A DNA stretch of 50,877 bases from Pseudomonadota bacterium (GTDB lineage: Bacteria > Pseudomonadota > Alphaproteobacteria > Rhodospirillales > 2-02-FULL-58-16), in contig JACZQZ010000005.1 of NCBI GenBank assembly GCA_022545455.1, positions 1 to 50,877 on the forward strand. Reading direction: 5' to 3'. Every line of letters begins with the position of its first letter. The first letter of the stretch is position 1. Position numbers and translations under genes: made by a program. Below are positions 10,697 through 24,381 of the stretch, in pieces. The notes beneath the pieces were generated by a model. The model saw nothing but the letters and a program-made list of their open reading frames with translations. It searched no databases and was not told the origin of the DNA.

Positions 10697-10740
10697 GCCG
10701 CCCCGCCTTGCGGCCCAAAGCCTACAGGCGGCGGGGCGGC
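10697..10740. terminator. GC-rich hairpin between convergent genes
   Basis: A perfect 11-bp inverted repeat (GCCGCCCCGCC at 10697-10707, complement at 10730-10740) with a 22-base loop, between the xerC stop and the stop of the convergent MFS gene. The stem is very stable, but neither side has a good T-run. It is a plausible transcription barrier for both genes, not a textbook terminator. Confidence 0.45.
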
Positions 10741-11979
10741 TCACGCCCGTTCGCGGCCCCGCACCGCCAGCGCTACCGCGCCGAGGGCCACCATCACCAG
10801 ACCGCTGAACAGGAACGTCAGCCCCCAGGACTGGATGGTTTCCCCGCCCGTGGCTCCGGCACTGCTCAGATCGAGGACCACGCCGAAGGCCAGCGGTCCG
10901 GCGAACGCGCCCATGAATCCGATGCAGGAATGGACGGCCATGGTGGCGCCCCGGTAGCCCGCCGGCGCGGCGTTGACCACGCCGGCGGTGATGGCGGAAG
11001 AATCCGCCGTTATCGTAACCCCGTAAATCAGGCACAGAACCACCACCAGGGTGAACGGCGCGCCCGCCGCGAACCCGATGGACCCGGCGAGCAGCGCCGA
11101 GGTCAGCATGACGATGGTGATGGTGCGGTGGCGGCCGATGCGCCGGGCCACCTCGTTGCCGAGCACGCTGGCCGGAAGGCCCAGCAGGTTGACCAGGGCG
11201 GCAATGGCCGTGGCGCTCCAGATCGTGGCGTCCGGGCCGGTGGCGGCGGCGAACACCAGATAGGCGACGATCCAGGAGCGGAAGGCGAACAGTTCGAAGT
11301 TATGGGCGGTGTAGGCCAGCACGTAGGCCATGACGGCCCGGCAGCGCAGCACCGGGCGGAAATCGAGAAGGTGGGTGTCGGGCACCTGGGCGTGCGGCGG
11401 GTCTTCCCGGGGCAGGATCGCGGCCATCAGCGCCGCGGCGACGACGGGGCCGGCGGCGGCGATGGCGAAGGCCCACCGCCAGTCCAGCGCCGCCGCCACC
11501 TCGCCGGCAAGGAAGTACGACAGCGACGTGCCGATGCCGAAGCTTGACGTATAGAACGCCACCGCGCGGCTCTGGTCCTTGTCGGCGGCCAGGTGCCGCA
11601 GGTGGTCGCCGAGCAGCTTCAGGCCCGGCATGTAGGTCCCGGCGAGGCCGATGCCGGCAACCAGCCGGAACGCCATCGCCGTCCACAATCCCTCCGCCGC
11701 CAGGGCGAAGCCGAGGTTGGCCAGCACGGTGATCGCCATGCACAGGAAGAAGACGCGCCTGGGCGCCATCCGGTCGGTGAGGCTGACGAGAACCGGCACG
11801 GCGAACAGATATCCGGCATAATAAATGCCGTTGATCCACCCGGCGTCGGTATTGCTCAGCGCCCAGGTGTCGATGAACGTGGGCAGCAACGCCGGAAAGG
11901 TGACGGCGCCGGTCATGCCGAAGATCTCGGCCACGCAAAACACGGCGATCAACGTGACGGGGGAGACGGCGCGGCGCAT
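10741..11979 (-). CDS. MFS transporter
   Basis: 412-residue integral membrane protein of the major facilitator superfamily. About 12 hydrophobic segments are visible, with the loop 2-3 motif DRMAPRRVFF characteristic of MFS. It begins MRRAVSPVTLIAVFCVAEIFGMTG, so the first helix starts close to the N-terminus. The substrate cannot be told from sequence or context. The gene lies between convergent xerC and lpdA (same strand, 94 bp further on) and looks like an independent cargo gene. Confidence 0.85.
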   Translation of the reverse strand: MRRAVSPVTLIAVFCVAEIFGMTGAVTFPALLPTFIDTWALSNTDAGWINGIYYAGYLFAVPVLVSLTDRMAPRRVFFLCMAITVLANLGFALAAEGLWTAMAFRLVAGIGLAGTYMPGLKLLGDHLRHLAADKDQSRAVAFYTSSFGIGTSLSYFLAGEVAAALDWRWAFAIAAAGPVVAAALMAAILPREDPPHAQVPDTHLLDFRPVLRCRAVMAYVLAYTAHNFELFAFRSWIVAYLVFAAATGPDATIWSATAIAALVNLLGLPASVLGNEVARRIGRHRTITIVMLTSALLAGSIGFAAGAPFTLVVVLCLIYGVTITADSSAITAGVVNAAPAGYRGATMAVHSCIGFMGAFAGPLAFGVVLDLSSAGATGGETIQSWGLTFLFSGLVMVALGAVALAVRGRERA

Positions 11980-12073
11980 GGTGTCATCTTAGCCCAGGAC
12001 GCCGCGCCATGGGCAAACCGGAAGCAAACGCACGTCCCGCCGCAAGCCCGGAGAAGGACTCCGGCGACGACCG

Positions 12074-13480
12074 TCAGATATGGATGGCCCGTCCGCCGAT
12101 GGCCATGGCCGCTTCCTTGATCGCCTCGCTCATGCCCGGGTGGCCGTGGGACGAGCGCGCGATGTCCTCGGCCGAGCCGCCGAACTCCATGGCGATGACC
12201 GCTTCCTGGATCACGTCGCCGGCCTGGGCACCGACGATGTGGACACCGAGCACCCGGTCGGTGCCGGCGTCCGCCAGGATCTTCACGAAGCCGTCGGTGT
12301 CGGCGTTGCAGCGCGCCCGCGAATTGGCGGTGAAGGGGAACTTGCCGACCCTGTACTGGACGCCGGTGTCTTTCAGCTGCTCCTCCGTCCTGCCCAGGCT
12401 CGCCACCTCGGGCCACGTGTAGACGACGCCGGGGATGGCCTCGTAGTTCACGTGCCCGGCCTGGCCGGCCAGGATCTCCGCCACGGCGACGCCTTCTTCC
12501 TCCGCCTTGTGGGCCAGCATGGCGCCGCCGATCACGTCGCCGATGGCGAAGACGCCGGGCACGTTGGTGCGGAAGCCGGAATCCACCTTGACGAAGCCGT
12601 GCGCGTCCGTCTCCACCCCGATCCCCGCCAGGCCCAGGCCCTGGGTGCGGGGCCGCCGGCCGACGGACACCAGGACCACCTCGGCCTTGAGGGTCTCGGA
12701 TTTGCCGCCCTCCACCGGCTCGACGGAGAGCGTGACGCCGGTCTTCGACGCCCTGGCCCCGGTCACCTTGGTGGACAGCCTGAACTCGATCCCCTGCTTG
12801 GCGAGGATGCGCTGCATCTGACGGCACGCCTCGCCGTCCATGCCGGGCAGGATGCGGTCGAGGAACTCCACCACCGTCACCCGGGCGCCCAGGCGCCGCC
12901 ACACGGACCCCAGCTCCAGCCCGATGATGCCGGCGCCGACGACGACCATGGTCTTGGGAACCGATTTGAGCGACAGCGCGCCGGTGGAGCTGACGATCCG
13001 CTTCTCGTCGATGTCCACGCCCTGGAGCGGCGCCACGTCGGAGCCGGTGGCGATGACGATGCTCCCGGCCTTCAATAGGTGTTTCTTCCTGCCCTCGGTC
13101 ACGGTGACCTGGCCGGCGGCCGTGATCGCGCCAACGCCGACCAGCCGGGTCACCTTGTTCTTTTTGAGCAGGAACGCGACACCCTTGGTGAGGTCCGCCA
13201 CCACCTGGGTTTTCCGCGTCATCATGGTGCCCAGGTCGAGCGTCACCGCGCCCGTCTTCACCCCGTGGGCGGCGAAGGTGTGCGCCGCCTCCTCGAAGTG
13301 GTGAGACGACTGCAGAAGCGCTTTCGACGGGATGCATCCGACGTTCAGGCAGGTGCCCCCGACGGTGGCGTCTTTCTCCACGCAGGCTACGGTCATGCCC
13401 AGTTGCGCCGCCCGGATGGCGGCCACGTAGCCGCCCGGACCGCCGCCGATGACGACCAGATCAAAGGTGGTGTCGGTCAT
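12074..13480 (-). CDS. lpdA: Dihydrolipoyl dehydrogenase (E3)
   Basis: 468-residue flavoprotein that reoxidises dihydrolipoyl groups of the 2-oxoglutarate dehydrogenase complex using NAD. The FAD-binding motif VVIGGGPGGYVAA is at the N-terminus. The redox-active disulfide is Cys44-Cys49 (GGTCLNVGCIPSK). The NAD-binding motif VVGAGIIGLELGSVW is central, and the dimer-interface HGHPGMSEA is near the C-terminus. The start MTDTTFDLVVIG is chosen by homology; the reading frame stays open far upstream through odhB. It is the last gene of mdh-sucCD-odhAB-lpdA, 44 bp after odhB. Confidence 0.97.
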   Translation of the reverse strand: MTDTTFDLVVIGGGPGGYVAAIRAAQLGMTVACVEKDATVGGTCLNVGCIPSKALLQSSHHFEEAAHTFAAHGVKTGAVTLDLGTMMTRKTQVVADLTKGVAFLLKKNKVTRLVGVGAITAAGQVTVTEGRKKHLLKAGSIVIATGSDVAPLQGVDIDEKRIVSSTGALSLKSVPKTMVVVGAGIIGLELGSVWRRLGARVTVVEFLDRILPGMDGEACRQMQRILAKQGIEFRLSTKVTGARASKTGVTLSVEPVEGGKSETLKAEVVLVSVGRRPRTQGLGLAGIGVETDAHGFVKVDSGFRTNVPGVFAIGDVIGGAMLAHKAEEEGVAVAEILAGQAGHVNYEAIPGVVYTWPEVASLGRTEEQLKDTGVQYRVGKFPFTANSRARCNADTDGFVKILADAGTDRVLGVHIVGAQAGDVIQEAVIAMEFGGSAEDIARSSHGHPGMSEAIKEAAMAIGGRAIHI

Positions 13481-13524
13481 GATTCCTGCCCCGTTTCGTG
13501 TTCGCTTCGCGGCCTTCCGTGGAC

Positions 13525-14781
<1,257 letters not shown>

Positions 14782-14820
14782 GTCGTCCCCAAATTCCAAC
14801 TGGGCCGGGCCGGACCCGGT

Positions 14821-17739
14821 TTATCCCGTTTTGCGCAGGAAGGGCTGCTGCAACGATTTCAGCGCCGCCGTCAGGGCCCCCTCCACCAGCCGCGCCTGTT
14901 CCTTCTGGTGGACCTTGGCCATGCCCGTCGCCGGCGAGGCGGCGGCCGGGCGCCCGGCGTACACGGGGCGCGTCGCCTTGTTGCCGCTAAGCTCCACCAG
15001 GATGTTGTCCAGGCGCGGGAAGACAAAGGTCCAGTAGCCCATGTTGGCGGGTTCCTCCTGGCACCACACCACCTCGGCGTCCGAGTACCGGCGCAACTGT
15101 TTGACCAGCGTGTTGCGCGGCCACGGGTAGAGCTGTTCGACGCGGACGAGGGCCACGTCGTCGATGCCCGCATCGCGGCGCGCCTGCCAGAGATCGTAGT
15201 AGACCTTGCCCGAGCACAGGATCACCCGCCGGACCTTCTTGTCGGCAACCAGGTCATCGGTTTCCGGCAGCACCCGTTGAAAGCCGGTGCCGCCCGCCAT
15301 GTCCCTTAACCCGGACGTCACCAGCTTGTGCCGCAGGAGCGATTTCGGCGCCATGACGATCAGGGGCTTGCGGAAATTGCGCCGCATCTGCCGGCGCAGG
15401 GCGTGGAAGTAATTGGCCGGGGTGGTCAGGTTGACCACCTGCATGTTGTCCTCGGCGCATAGCTGCAGGTAGCGCTCGGGACGGGCCGAGGAATGCTCCG
15501 GCCCCTGGCCCTCGTGGCCGTGGGGCAGCAACAGCACGATGGACGACATGCGCAGCCACTTGGATTCGCCCGAGGCGACGAACTGGTCGATGATCACCTG
15601 GGCGCCGTTGGCGAAGTCGCCGAACTGGGCCTCCCACAGCACCAACGTTTGCGGATCGGCCAGCGAATAGCCGTATTCGTAGCCGAGCACGCCGGCTTCC
15701 GAAAGGGGGCTGTCCATGACCTCGAAGGTGGCCTGCCCTTTGCGGATCTCGCTCAAGGGGAAGTACCGTTCCTCGGTGTCCTGATCGACGAGCACGCAGT
15801 GGCGGTGGGAGAACGTGCCCCTTCCTGAGTCCTGGCCCGACAGGCGCACCCGCGTGCCTTCCACCAGGAGGCTGCCGAAGGCCAGCGCCTCGGCCGTCCC
15901 CCAGTCGATACCCTCGCCGCTCTCGATCATCTTCCGCTTGGCGTCCATCTGGCGCAGGATCTTGCGGTTGACGTTGAAGTTCTCCGGCGGGCGCGAGATC
16001 GCCGCGCCCACCTCGCGCAGCACCTTGATCGGAACGGCGGTATCGTCGTCGCGCAGTTCCTCCTCGCCCGAGAACTGCACCAGTCCCTTCCACACGCCTT
16101 CCAGCCAGTCGGCCCTGTTGGGCTTGTATCCGGGGGCCGCCTCGAATTCCTGTTCCAGGCGCGCGCGGAAGTCGGCGACCATCCGCCCGGCCTCCTCTTC
16201 GGTGATCGCGCCCTCCTTGATCAGCCGCCTGGCGTAGAGCTCTCGGGTGGTCGGATGCCCGCCGATGGTGCGGTACATGATGGGCTGGGTGAACATGGGC
16301 TCGTCGGCCTCGTTGTGGCCGTGGCGGCGGTAGCAGAACAGGTCGATGACCACGTCGCGCTTGAATTCCTGGCGGAATTCGGTGGCGATGCGGGCCACGT
16401 GCACCACCGCCTCGGGATCGTCGCCGTTGACGTGGAAGATGGGCGCCTGGATCCCCTTGGCCACGTCCGAGGGATAGGGCGACGATCGCGATTGGGCCGG
16501 GCTGGTGGTGAAGCCGATCTGGTTGTTGACGATGAGGTGGATGGTGCCGCCGGTGCGGTAGCCGCGCAACTGCGAAAGGTCCAGTGTCTCGGGGACCAGG
16601 CCCTGGCCGGCGAAGGCGGCGTCCCCGTGCATCAACAGGCCCATCACCTGATGGCGCGCCTCGTCGTTGCGCTCGTTCTGCTTGGCCCGCACCTTGCCGA
16701 GGACGACCGGGTTGACCGCTTCCAGGTGCGAGGGGTTGGCGGCCAGGGACAAATGGATGGTGTTGCCGTCGAACACCCGGTCGGCAGAGGTGCCCAGATG
16801 GTACTTGACGTCGCCCGAACCGTGGACGTCTTCGGGGCTGGAGGCGATGCCCTGAAACTCGGAAAAAATGGCCACGTAGGGCTTGCACATGATGCCGGCC
16901 AGCACGTTCAGCCGGCCCCGGTGGGGCATCCCCAGCACCACCTCCTTGATGCCCAGTTGCGAGCCCCTTTTGAGGATCTGCTCGAGCGCCGGGATCATGC
17001 TCTCGCCGCCGTCGAGTCCGAAGCGCTTGGTCCCGGTGTACTTCACATCGAGGAATTTCTCGAAACCGTCGGCCTCGACCAGGCGCTGGTAGATGGCGCG
17101 CTTGCCCTTGAGGGTGAACTGGGTCTGGTTGCGTATGCCCTCGATGCGCCGCTGGATCCAGGCCTTCTCCTCCGGCTCCATGATGTGCATGAACTCGACG
17201 CCGATGGATCCGCAGTACGTTTCGCGGAGAACCTGAACGATCTCGCGCAAGGTCGCGGTCTCCAGTCCCAGCACGTGGTTGATGAAGATGGGGCGGTCCA
17301 TGTCGGCTTCCGTGAAGCCGTAGGTTTTGGGGTCCAGCTCGGGGTGGTGGGTATTGCCCTCCAGGCCCAGGGGGTCGAAGCGGGCGATGAGATGGCCGCG
17401 CACCCGGTAGGCGCGGATCATCATCAGCGCGCTGAGGGAATCCTTGGTCGCCGCCCTGACCTGGTCGGCGCCGAACGATCCGCCCGCGGTGCCGGTGGGG
17501 ATGGGGGACGGGGCAACCCCGCCATCGCCGTCGCCGCGGCCGATGACGCCCGCGTCCGAGGGCGCCCAGCTGGCCCCGCGCAGCTCGTCGAGGACGGCCC
17601 CGCCGTCCTCCTGCAGGCCCGAGAAATATGTGACCCAGCTCGCGTCCACCGTGGCGGGGTCTCCTAGGTAGCGGGCATAAAGCTCGGCGATAAAGGCGGC
17701 GTTGGTGCCGGTGAGAAAGGAATCCAGTGTGGCTGCCAT
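14821..17739 (-). CDS. odhA: 2-oxoglutarate dehydrogenase E1 component
   Basis: 972-residue thiamine-diphosphate enzyme that decarboxylates 2-oxoglutarate and succinylates the E2 lipoyl group. It opens with the E1o N-terminal peptide (FLTGTNAAFIAELYARYLGDP). The thiamine region contains HGDAAFAGQG and the NQIGFT motif, and the transketolase-like C-terminal half has LVLWEAQFGDFANGAQ. Length is normal for alphaproteobacterial OdhA/SucA. It follows sucD after 85 bp that include a perfect hairpin at 17789-17806. Confidence 0.97.
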   Translation of the reverse strand: MAATLDSFLTGTNAAFIAELYARYLGDPATVDASWVTYFSGLQEDGGAVLDELRGASWAPSDAGVIGRGDGDGGVAPSPIPTGTAGGSFGADQVRAATKDSLSALMMIRAYRVRGHLIARFDPLGLEGNTHHPELDPKTYGFTEADMDRPIFINHVLGLETATLREIVQVLRETYCGSIGVEFMHIMEPEEKAWIQRRIEGIRNQTQFTLKGKRAIYQRLVEADGFEKFLDVKYTGTKRFGLDGGESMIPALEQILKRGSQLGIKEVVLGMPHRGRLNVLAGIMCKPYVAIFSEFQGIASSPEDVHGSGDVKYHLGTSADRVFDGNTIHLSLAANPSHLEAVNPVVLGKVRAKQNERNDEARHQVMGLLMHGDAAFAGQGLVPETLDLSQLRGYRTGGTIHLIVNNQIGFTTSPAQSRSSPYPSDVAKGIQAPIFHVNGDDPEAVVHVARIATEFRQEFKRDVVIDLFCYRRHGHNEADEPMFTQPIMYRTIGGHPTTRELYARRLIKEGAITEEEAGRMVADFRARLEQEFEAAPGYKPNRADWLEGVWKGLVQFSGEEELRDDDTAVPIKVLREVGAAISRPPENFNVNRKILRQMDAKRKMIESGEGIDWGTAEALAFGSLLVEGTRVRLSGQDSGRGTFSHRHCVLVDQDTEERYFPLSEIRKGQATFEVMDSPLSEAGVLGYEYGYSLADPQTLVLWEAQFGDFANGAQVIIDQFVASGESKWLRMSSIVLLLPHGHEGQGPEHSSARPERYLQLCAEDNMQVVNLTTPANYFHALRRQMRRNFRKPLIVMAPKSLLRHKLVTSGLRDMAGGTGFQRVLPETDDLVADKKVRRVILCSGKVYYDLWQARRDAGIDDVALVRVEQLYPWPRNTLVKQLRRYSDAEVVWCQEEPANMGYWTFVFPRLDNILVELSGNKATRPVYAGRPAAASPATGMAKVHQKEQARLVEGALTAALKSLQQPFLRKTG

Positions 17740-17788
17740 GGCTCCGGAAAAGGCGCGGCAATCAAGCGCGTCTTCCCTCCGTGTGATC

Positions 17789-17806
17789 CAGGACCGAACG
17801 GTCCTG
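17789..17806 (-). other. Hairpin between sucD and odhA
   Basis: A perfect 7-bp stem (CAGGACC with GGTCCTG) closed by a tetraloop, in the 85-bp gap between sucD and odhA. It lacks a following T-run on the minus strand, so it is more likely a processing, stability or partial-attenuation structure within a polycistronic message than a full terminator. Role is inferred only from position. Confidence 0.4.
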
Positions 17807-17824
17807 CGTTTAAACCGATAACGG

Positions 17825-18699
17825 TTAACCGTCCATTACCCTCAACATGGTGCTGCCGATGGACGCCGGCGAATCGGCGACGTGGATGCCGGCGCTCTTC
17901 AAGGCCTCGATCTTATCGGCGGCGGCGCCCGTTCCGCCAGAGATAATGGCGCCGGCGTGGCCCATGCGCCGCCCGGGGGGCGCCGTCAGGCCGGCGATGA
18001 AGCCGACCACGGGCTTCTTGGTCTTCGATGCCCTGACGACCTCGGCGCCCTCTTCCTCGGCGGTGCCGCCGATCTCGCCGATCATGACGATGCCTTCGGT
18101 CTCGTCGTCGGCGAGGAACATCTCGAGGCAGTCGACAAAGTTGGTGCCGTTCACCGGATCGCCGCCGATGCCGATGCAGGTGGTCTGCCCCAGCCCGCTG
18201 GTGGTGGTCTGGGCGACCGCTTCGTACGTAAGGGTGCCCGAACGGGAGACGATGCCGATCCGGCCCGGCTTGTGGATGTGACCGGGCATGATGCCGATCT
18301 TGCATTGGCCGGGGGTGATCACCCCGGGGCAGTTGGGGCCGACGAGCCGCGTGCCCGAGCCCTGCAACGCCCTTTTGACGCGCACCATGTCGAGCACCGG
18401 GATACCTTCGGTGATGCACACCACCAACGGCACGCCCACGTCGACGGCCTCGAGGATGGCGTCGGCGGCGAACGGCGGCGGCACGTAGATGACGGACACG
18501 TTGGCCCCGGTCTTCTCGACCGCCGCGGCGACCGTATCGAACACCGGCAGGCCGAGATGGGTGGTGCCGCCCTTGCCCGGCGTCACGCCGCCGACCATGG
18601 CGGTGCCATAGGCGATGGCCTGCTCGGAATGAAAGGTTCCCTGGGCGCCGGTGAACCCCTGGCAGATGACCCGGGTGTGGGAACCGACCAGAATCGCCA

Positions 18700-18700
<1 letters not shown>
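17825..18700 (-). CDS. sucD: Succinyl-CoA synthetase alpha subunit
   Basis: 291-residue CoA-binding subunit that, with SucC, makes ATP or GTP from succinyl-CoA. It begins [29 protein letters not shown], the standard N-terminus. The phosphorylated active-site His is in [13 protein letters not shown]. The ATG overlaps the sucC stop by one base (TAATG), indicating translational coupling and fixing the start against a longer open frame. Confidence 0.98.
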
Positions 18701-19869
<1,169 letters not shown>

Positions 19870-19917
19870 CCGGTTTCCCTCTGGCCTACCGGGAACCCGG
19901 CAGGGGAACGCATTCCG

Positions 19918-21087
<1,170 letters not shown>

Positions 21088-21190
21088 TTAGTACCGCGAT
21101 TCATAGCCAAGGGCAAGGGCAAGCGGGCCGTTTCGGGTGCCCTGGATACCGTGTAATTTAAGGATTCCGAGCACGGTTTCCAAACCAGCA

Positions 21191-22036
21191 TCAGTCCCCG
21201 GCCAGGTCGATGCCGACGTCCACCGCCGGCGCCGAGTGGGTGATGGCGCCGACGGAGATGTAGTCGACGCCGGTTTCGGCGATGGCGCGGATGGTGTCCA
21301 GGGTCACCCCGCCCGACGCCTCGAGGGGAACCCGGCCGCCGGCCACCTTCACGGCCCGGCGCAAGGCGTCCGGGGTCATGTTGTCGAGCAGGATGCGCTC
21401 GGCCCCGGCGCCAAGGGCTTCGTGCACCTGGGCGATGGTATCGCACTCGACCTCGATGGCGGTGAGGCCGGCGGCCCTGGCGCGCCCGACCGCTTCGCTC
21501 ACGCCGCCGCAGACGGCGATGTGGTTGTCCTTGATCAGCACCCCGTCGTCCAGGCGCAGGCGGTGGTTGCGGGCGCCGCCAAGCGCCGTCGCGTACTTGG
21601 AAAGCGCGCGCAATCCCGGCACCGTCTTGCGGGTGTCCAGCAGAACCGCGCCGGTGCCGGCGATGCGCTGCACATAGGCGTGGGTCAGGGTGGCGATGCC
21701 GGAGAGCACCTGGACGAAGTTGAGGGCCACGCGTTCTCCCGACAGCAGGCCGCGGGCCGGCCCTTCGATGCGCATCATCACGGTCCCCGCCGCAATCGGG
21801 CTGCCGTCGGACGTCTCGACGCCCAGCGCCGCCGCGGGGGCGAGGCGGCGGAACACTTCCCGGGCAACCGGCAGGCCGGCGGCCACGATGTCCTGGCGGG
21901 CCGCCATGATGAGGCTGAGGGTGGCGTCGGCGGGGACCACGGCATCGGTGGTGATGTCGCCCGTGCCCATGTCCTCGGCGAGCGCCGCCGTCACCGCGGC
22001 GTCGACGTCCGCGGGGCCGGGCGCGGCGAAGGTCAT
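21191..22036 (-). CDS. nadC: Nicotinate-nucleotide pyrophosphorylase (carboxylating)
   Basis: 281-residue quinolinate phosphoribosyltransferase, which converts quinolinate and PRPP to nicotinate mononucleotide in de novo NAD synthesis. The signature LLDTRKTVPGLRALSKYA, the GGARNHRLRLDDGVLIKDNHI region and the C-terminal EASGGVTLDTIRAIAETGVDYISVG barrel strands are all present. It starts 4 bp after the nadA stop, so the two genes form one operon. Confidence 0.97.
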   Translation of the reverse strand: MTFAAPGPADVDAAVTAALAEDMGTGDITTDAVVPADATLSLIMAARQDIVAAGLPVAREVFRRLAPAAALGVETSDGSPIAAGTVMMRIEGPARGLLSGERVALNFVQVLSGIATLTHAYVQRIAGTGAVLLDTRKTVPGLRALSKYATALGGARNHRLRLDDGVLIKDNHIAVCGGVSEAVGRARAAGLTAIEVECDTIAQVHEALGAGAERILLDNMTPDALRRAVKVAGGRVPLEASGGVTLDTIRAIAETGVDYISVGAITHSAPAVDVGIDLAGD

Positions 22037-22040
22037 GCCG

Positions 22041-23057
22041 TTATTCCGCCGCGCGGGCCACCGCCGGTTTGGGCGGCGGAGACATCTCCATCATGCGCTG
22101 CAGGGGCTGGTACGCCCGCCGGCGCAGGTCCTCGGGCATTTCCACCCGGGGCGCCATGTTGAGCAGGCACAGGTGCAGCTTCTCGATCGTGTTCAGCTCC
22201 ATGAACGGGCAGTCGGCGCAGTTGCAGCTGCCGTCGGCGCCCGGCGCGGGGATGAAGGTCTTGGCCGGCGCCGCCTTCTTCATCTGGTGGATGATGTGGC
22301 GTTCGGTGGCGATGATGAATTCCTTGCCCGGCGCGTTGAGCACGAAGTCCAGGATCGACCGGGTCGAGCCCACGTGGTCCGCGTGCTTGAGGATCCCTTC
22401 GTGGCATTCGGGATGGGCGGCCACCGTGGCGTCCGGGTGGCGGCCCTTGAGCCGCACCAGCTCGCGCTCGGAGAACCGGTCGTGGACGATGCAGGTTCCC
22501 GGCCACAAAGTCATCTCGCGCCCGATCTTCCTCGCCAGGTAGGCGCCCAGGTGCTGGTCCGGCGCGAACAGTATGGGCCGGTCTTCCGGCAGCTGGCGGA
22601 TGATGTGTTCGGCGTTCGACGAGGTGACGACGACGTCGGACAGCGCCTTGACCTCCGCCGAACAGTTGATGTAGGTGACCACCACATGGTCGGCGTGGGC
22701 CTCGCAGAAGCGCCGGAATTCGTCCGGCGGGCAGGTCTCTTCCAGGGAACAGCCGGCGTCCATATCGGGCAACAGCACGGTCTTCCCGGGGTTCAGGACC
22801 TTGGCCACCTCGGCCATGAACCGGACCCCGCAAAAGACGATCACGTCGGCGTCGGTGGCCGCCGCCTTGCGCGACAGGTCCAGGGAATCGCCGACGAAAT
22901 CGGCCAGGTCCTGGATTTCGCTGTCCTGGTAATAGTGGGCCAGGATGACGGCGTTCCGCTCCCGGCGCAGGCGGTCGATCTCGGCCCACGGATCCAGGTA
23001 CGGGTCAAGGCGCGCTTCGCTCGACGCGTGGCCGTCCGGCAGAACGATGGTGCTCAT
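22041..23057 (-). CDS. nadA: Quinolinate synthase NadA
   Basis: 338-residue [4Fe-4S] enzyme that condenses iminoaspartate with dihydroxyacetone phosphate to quinolinate. HYYQDSEIQDLADFVGDSL is the N-terminal signature. Likely cluster ligands are the cysteines in TYINCSAEVKA, AAHPECHEGIL and the C-terminal CADCPFM. nadC is immediately downstream. No nadB (aspartate oxidase) is next to it, so iminoaspartate must come from a gene elsewhere. Confidence 0.97.
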   Translation of the reverse strand: MSTIVLPDGHASSEARLDPYLDPWAEIDRLRRERNAVILAHYYQDSEIQDLADFVGDSLDLSRKAAATDADVIVFCGVRFMAEVAKVLNPGKTVLLPDMDAGCSLEETCPPDEFRRFCEAHADHVVVTYINCSAEVKALSDVVVTSSNAEHIIRQLPEDRPILFAPDQHLGAYLARKIGREMTLWPGTCIVHDRFSERELVRLKGRHPDATVAAHPECHEGILKHADHVGSTRSILDFVLNAPGKEFIIATERHIIHQMKKAAPAKTFIPAPGADGSCNCADCPFMELNTIEKLHLCLLNMAPRVEMPEDLRRRAYQPLQRMMEMSPPPKPAVARAAE

Positions 23058-23229
23058 CTACACGGTTCCTCCAACGCTCAGGAAACGCCCTGGTCCCCCG
23101 GCCGGCGCCATGCCTTGCCCAGGATATGGTGCGGTCCGCGGAACCCGCAAGATATATGGAGGCAGGGCTGGTATGCCAACACTTAATACCGGCGGCGGCG
23201 GGGGCAAGGGGCGTAACCGGAGCGGCGCC

Positions 23230-24360
23230 TCAGGGCACATGCGGCGCCGCCATGTAGTCCCGGGACTGCATCTCGATCAGGCGCGAGGCGGTGCGCTGGA
23301 ACTCGAACGCGCCCTCGCCCTCGGTGTAAAGATTCTCCGGCGACGTGTCGGCCGAACAGATCAGGTTGACCTTATGCTCGTAAAGGGCGTCGATGAGGAC
23401 GGCGAAGCGCTTGGCCTCGTTGTGCCGCACCGGGCCCAGGCGGGGAATGCCGGCGAGCACGACGGTGTGATACTTGCCGGCGATGGCCAGGTAATCGGCG
23501 GCGCCGAGCGGTTTCTCGCACAGATCGGAGAACCTGGAGAAGGCGGTCCCGTCGACGGCCAGTCCGATGTCGACCTGGCGCCCTTGCACGGCGATCCTGT
23601 CGCGCCCGGCCTTGGCGCCGTTGGTCAGGCGGGCGAAACAGCGCTCCAGGGCCCGGTCCGTCTCCGCGCCCGTGGGGGTCAGGTAGACGTTCATGGACCT
23701 GAGGGCGTCCAGGCGGTAGTCGGTCGCGCTGTCCAGTTCCAGAATCTCCAGCTTCTCCTCCAGGAGCCTTATGACGGGCAGAAAGCGTTCGCGCTGGAGC
23801 CCGCCCTTGTACAGATCACCGGGCGCGCGGTTGGACGTGGTCACCATCACCACGCCGGCCTCGAACAGGGCTTCGAACAGACGCCCCAGGATCATGGCGT
23901 CGGCGATGTCGGTCACGTGGAGCTCGTCGAAGCACAGCAGCCACGCCCGGTCGACGATGACCTTGGAAAGGGCGGCCAGGGGATCGGTGGTCTCCGGCGC
24001 CCGGCCGGCCTCGACCGCTTGCCGGAAGCGGTGCACCCGGTTGTGCACTTCGAGCATGAAGGCGTGGAAGTGGACGTGCTTTTTCGCCTCGATCGTCGAG
24101 CACGCGAAGAACATATCCATGAGCATGGTCTTGCCGCGCCCGGCGCCGCCGAACAGATAGAGCCCCTTGGGAGCCTCCTTCTTGCGGCCGCGAAGCGCCA
24201 GCCGCGCCTTCCAGCCACCGGCCCCCAGGTGCGGCGCGTAGCCGGCCAGCGCTCCGTGCAGGTCCTGCAACTTCTCCGCCGCCAGTTCCTGGGCCATGTC
24301 GGGCTTGATCTTCCCGCTGGCCAGCAGGGCGCGATAGGCGTGGAGGGGTCCGTCGGTCAT
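23230..24360 (-). CDS. zapE: Cell division ATPase ZapE (AFG1 family)
   Basis: 376-residue AFG1/ZapE-type P-loop ATPase. The Walker A motif GGAGRGKTMLMD, the Walker B-like LLCFDELHVTDIADAMI and the arginine-containing TTSNRAPGDLYKGGLQRERFLP motif identify the family. ZapE associates with the divisome and destabilises FtsZ polymers in Escherichia coli. Its start is followed upstream by a 10-bp tandem duplication at 24382-24401. It precedes nadA by 172 bp on the same strand. Confidence 0.93.
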   Translation of the reverse strand: MTDGPLHAYRALLASGKIKPDMAQELAAEKLQDLHGALAGYAPHLGAGGWKARLALRGRKKEAPKGLYLFGGAGRGKTMLMDMFFACSTIEAKKHVHFHAFMLEVHNRVHRFRQAVEAGRAPETTDPLAALSKVIVDRAWLLCFDELHVTDIADAMILGRLFEALFEAGVVMVTTSNRAPGDLYKGGLQRERFLPVIRLLEEKLEILELDSATDYRLDALRSMNVYLTPTGAETDRALERCFARLTNGAKAGRDRIAVQGRQVDIGLAVDGTAFSRFSDLCEKPLGAADYLAIAGKYHTVVLAGIPRLGPVRHNEAKRFAVLIDALYEHKVNLICSADTSPENLYTEGEGAFEFQRTASRLIEMQSRDYMAAPHVP

Positions 24361-24381
24361 GGAATTCCGATGTTCAAGTGC

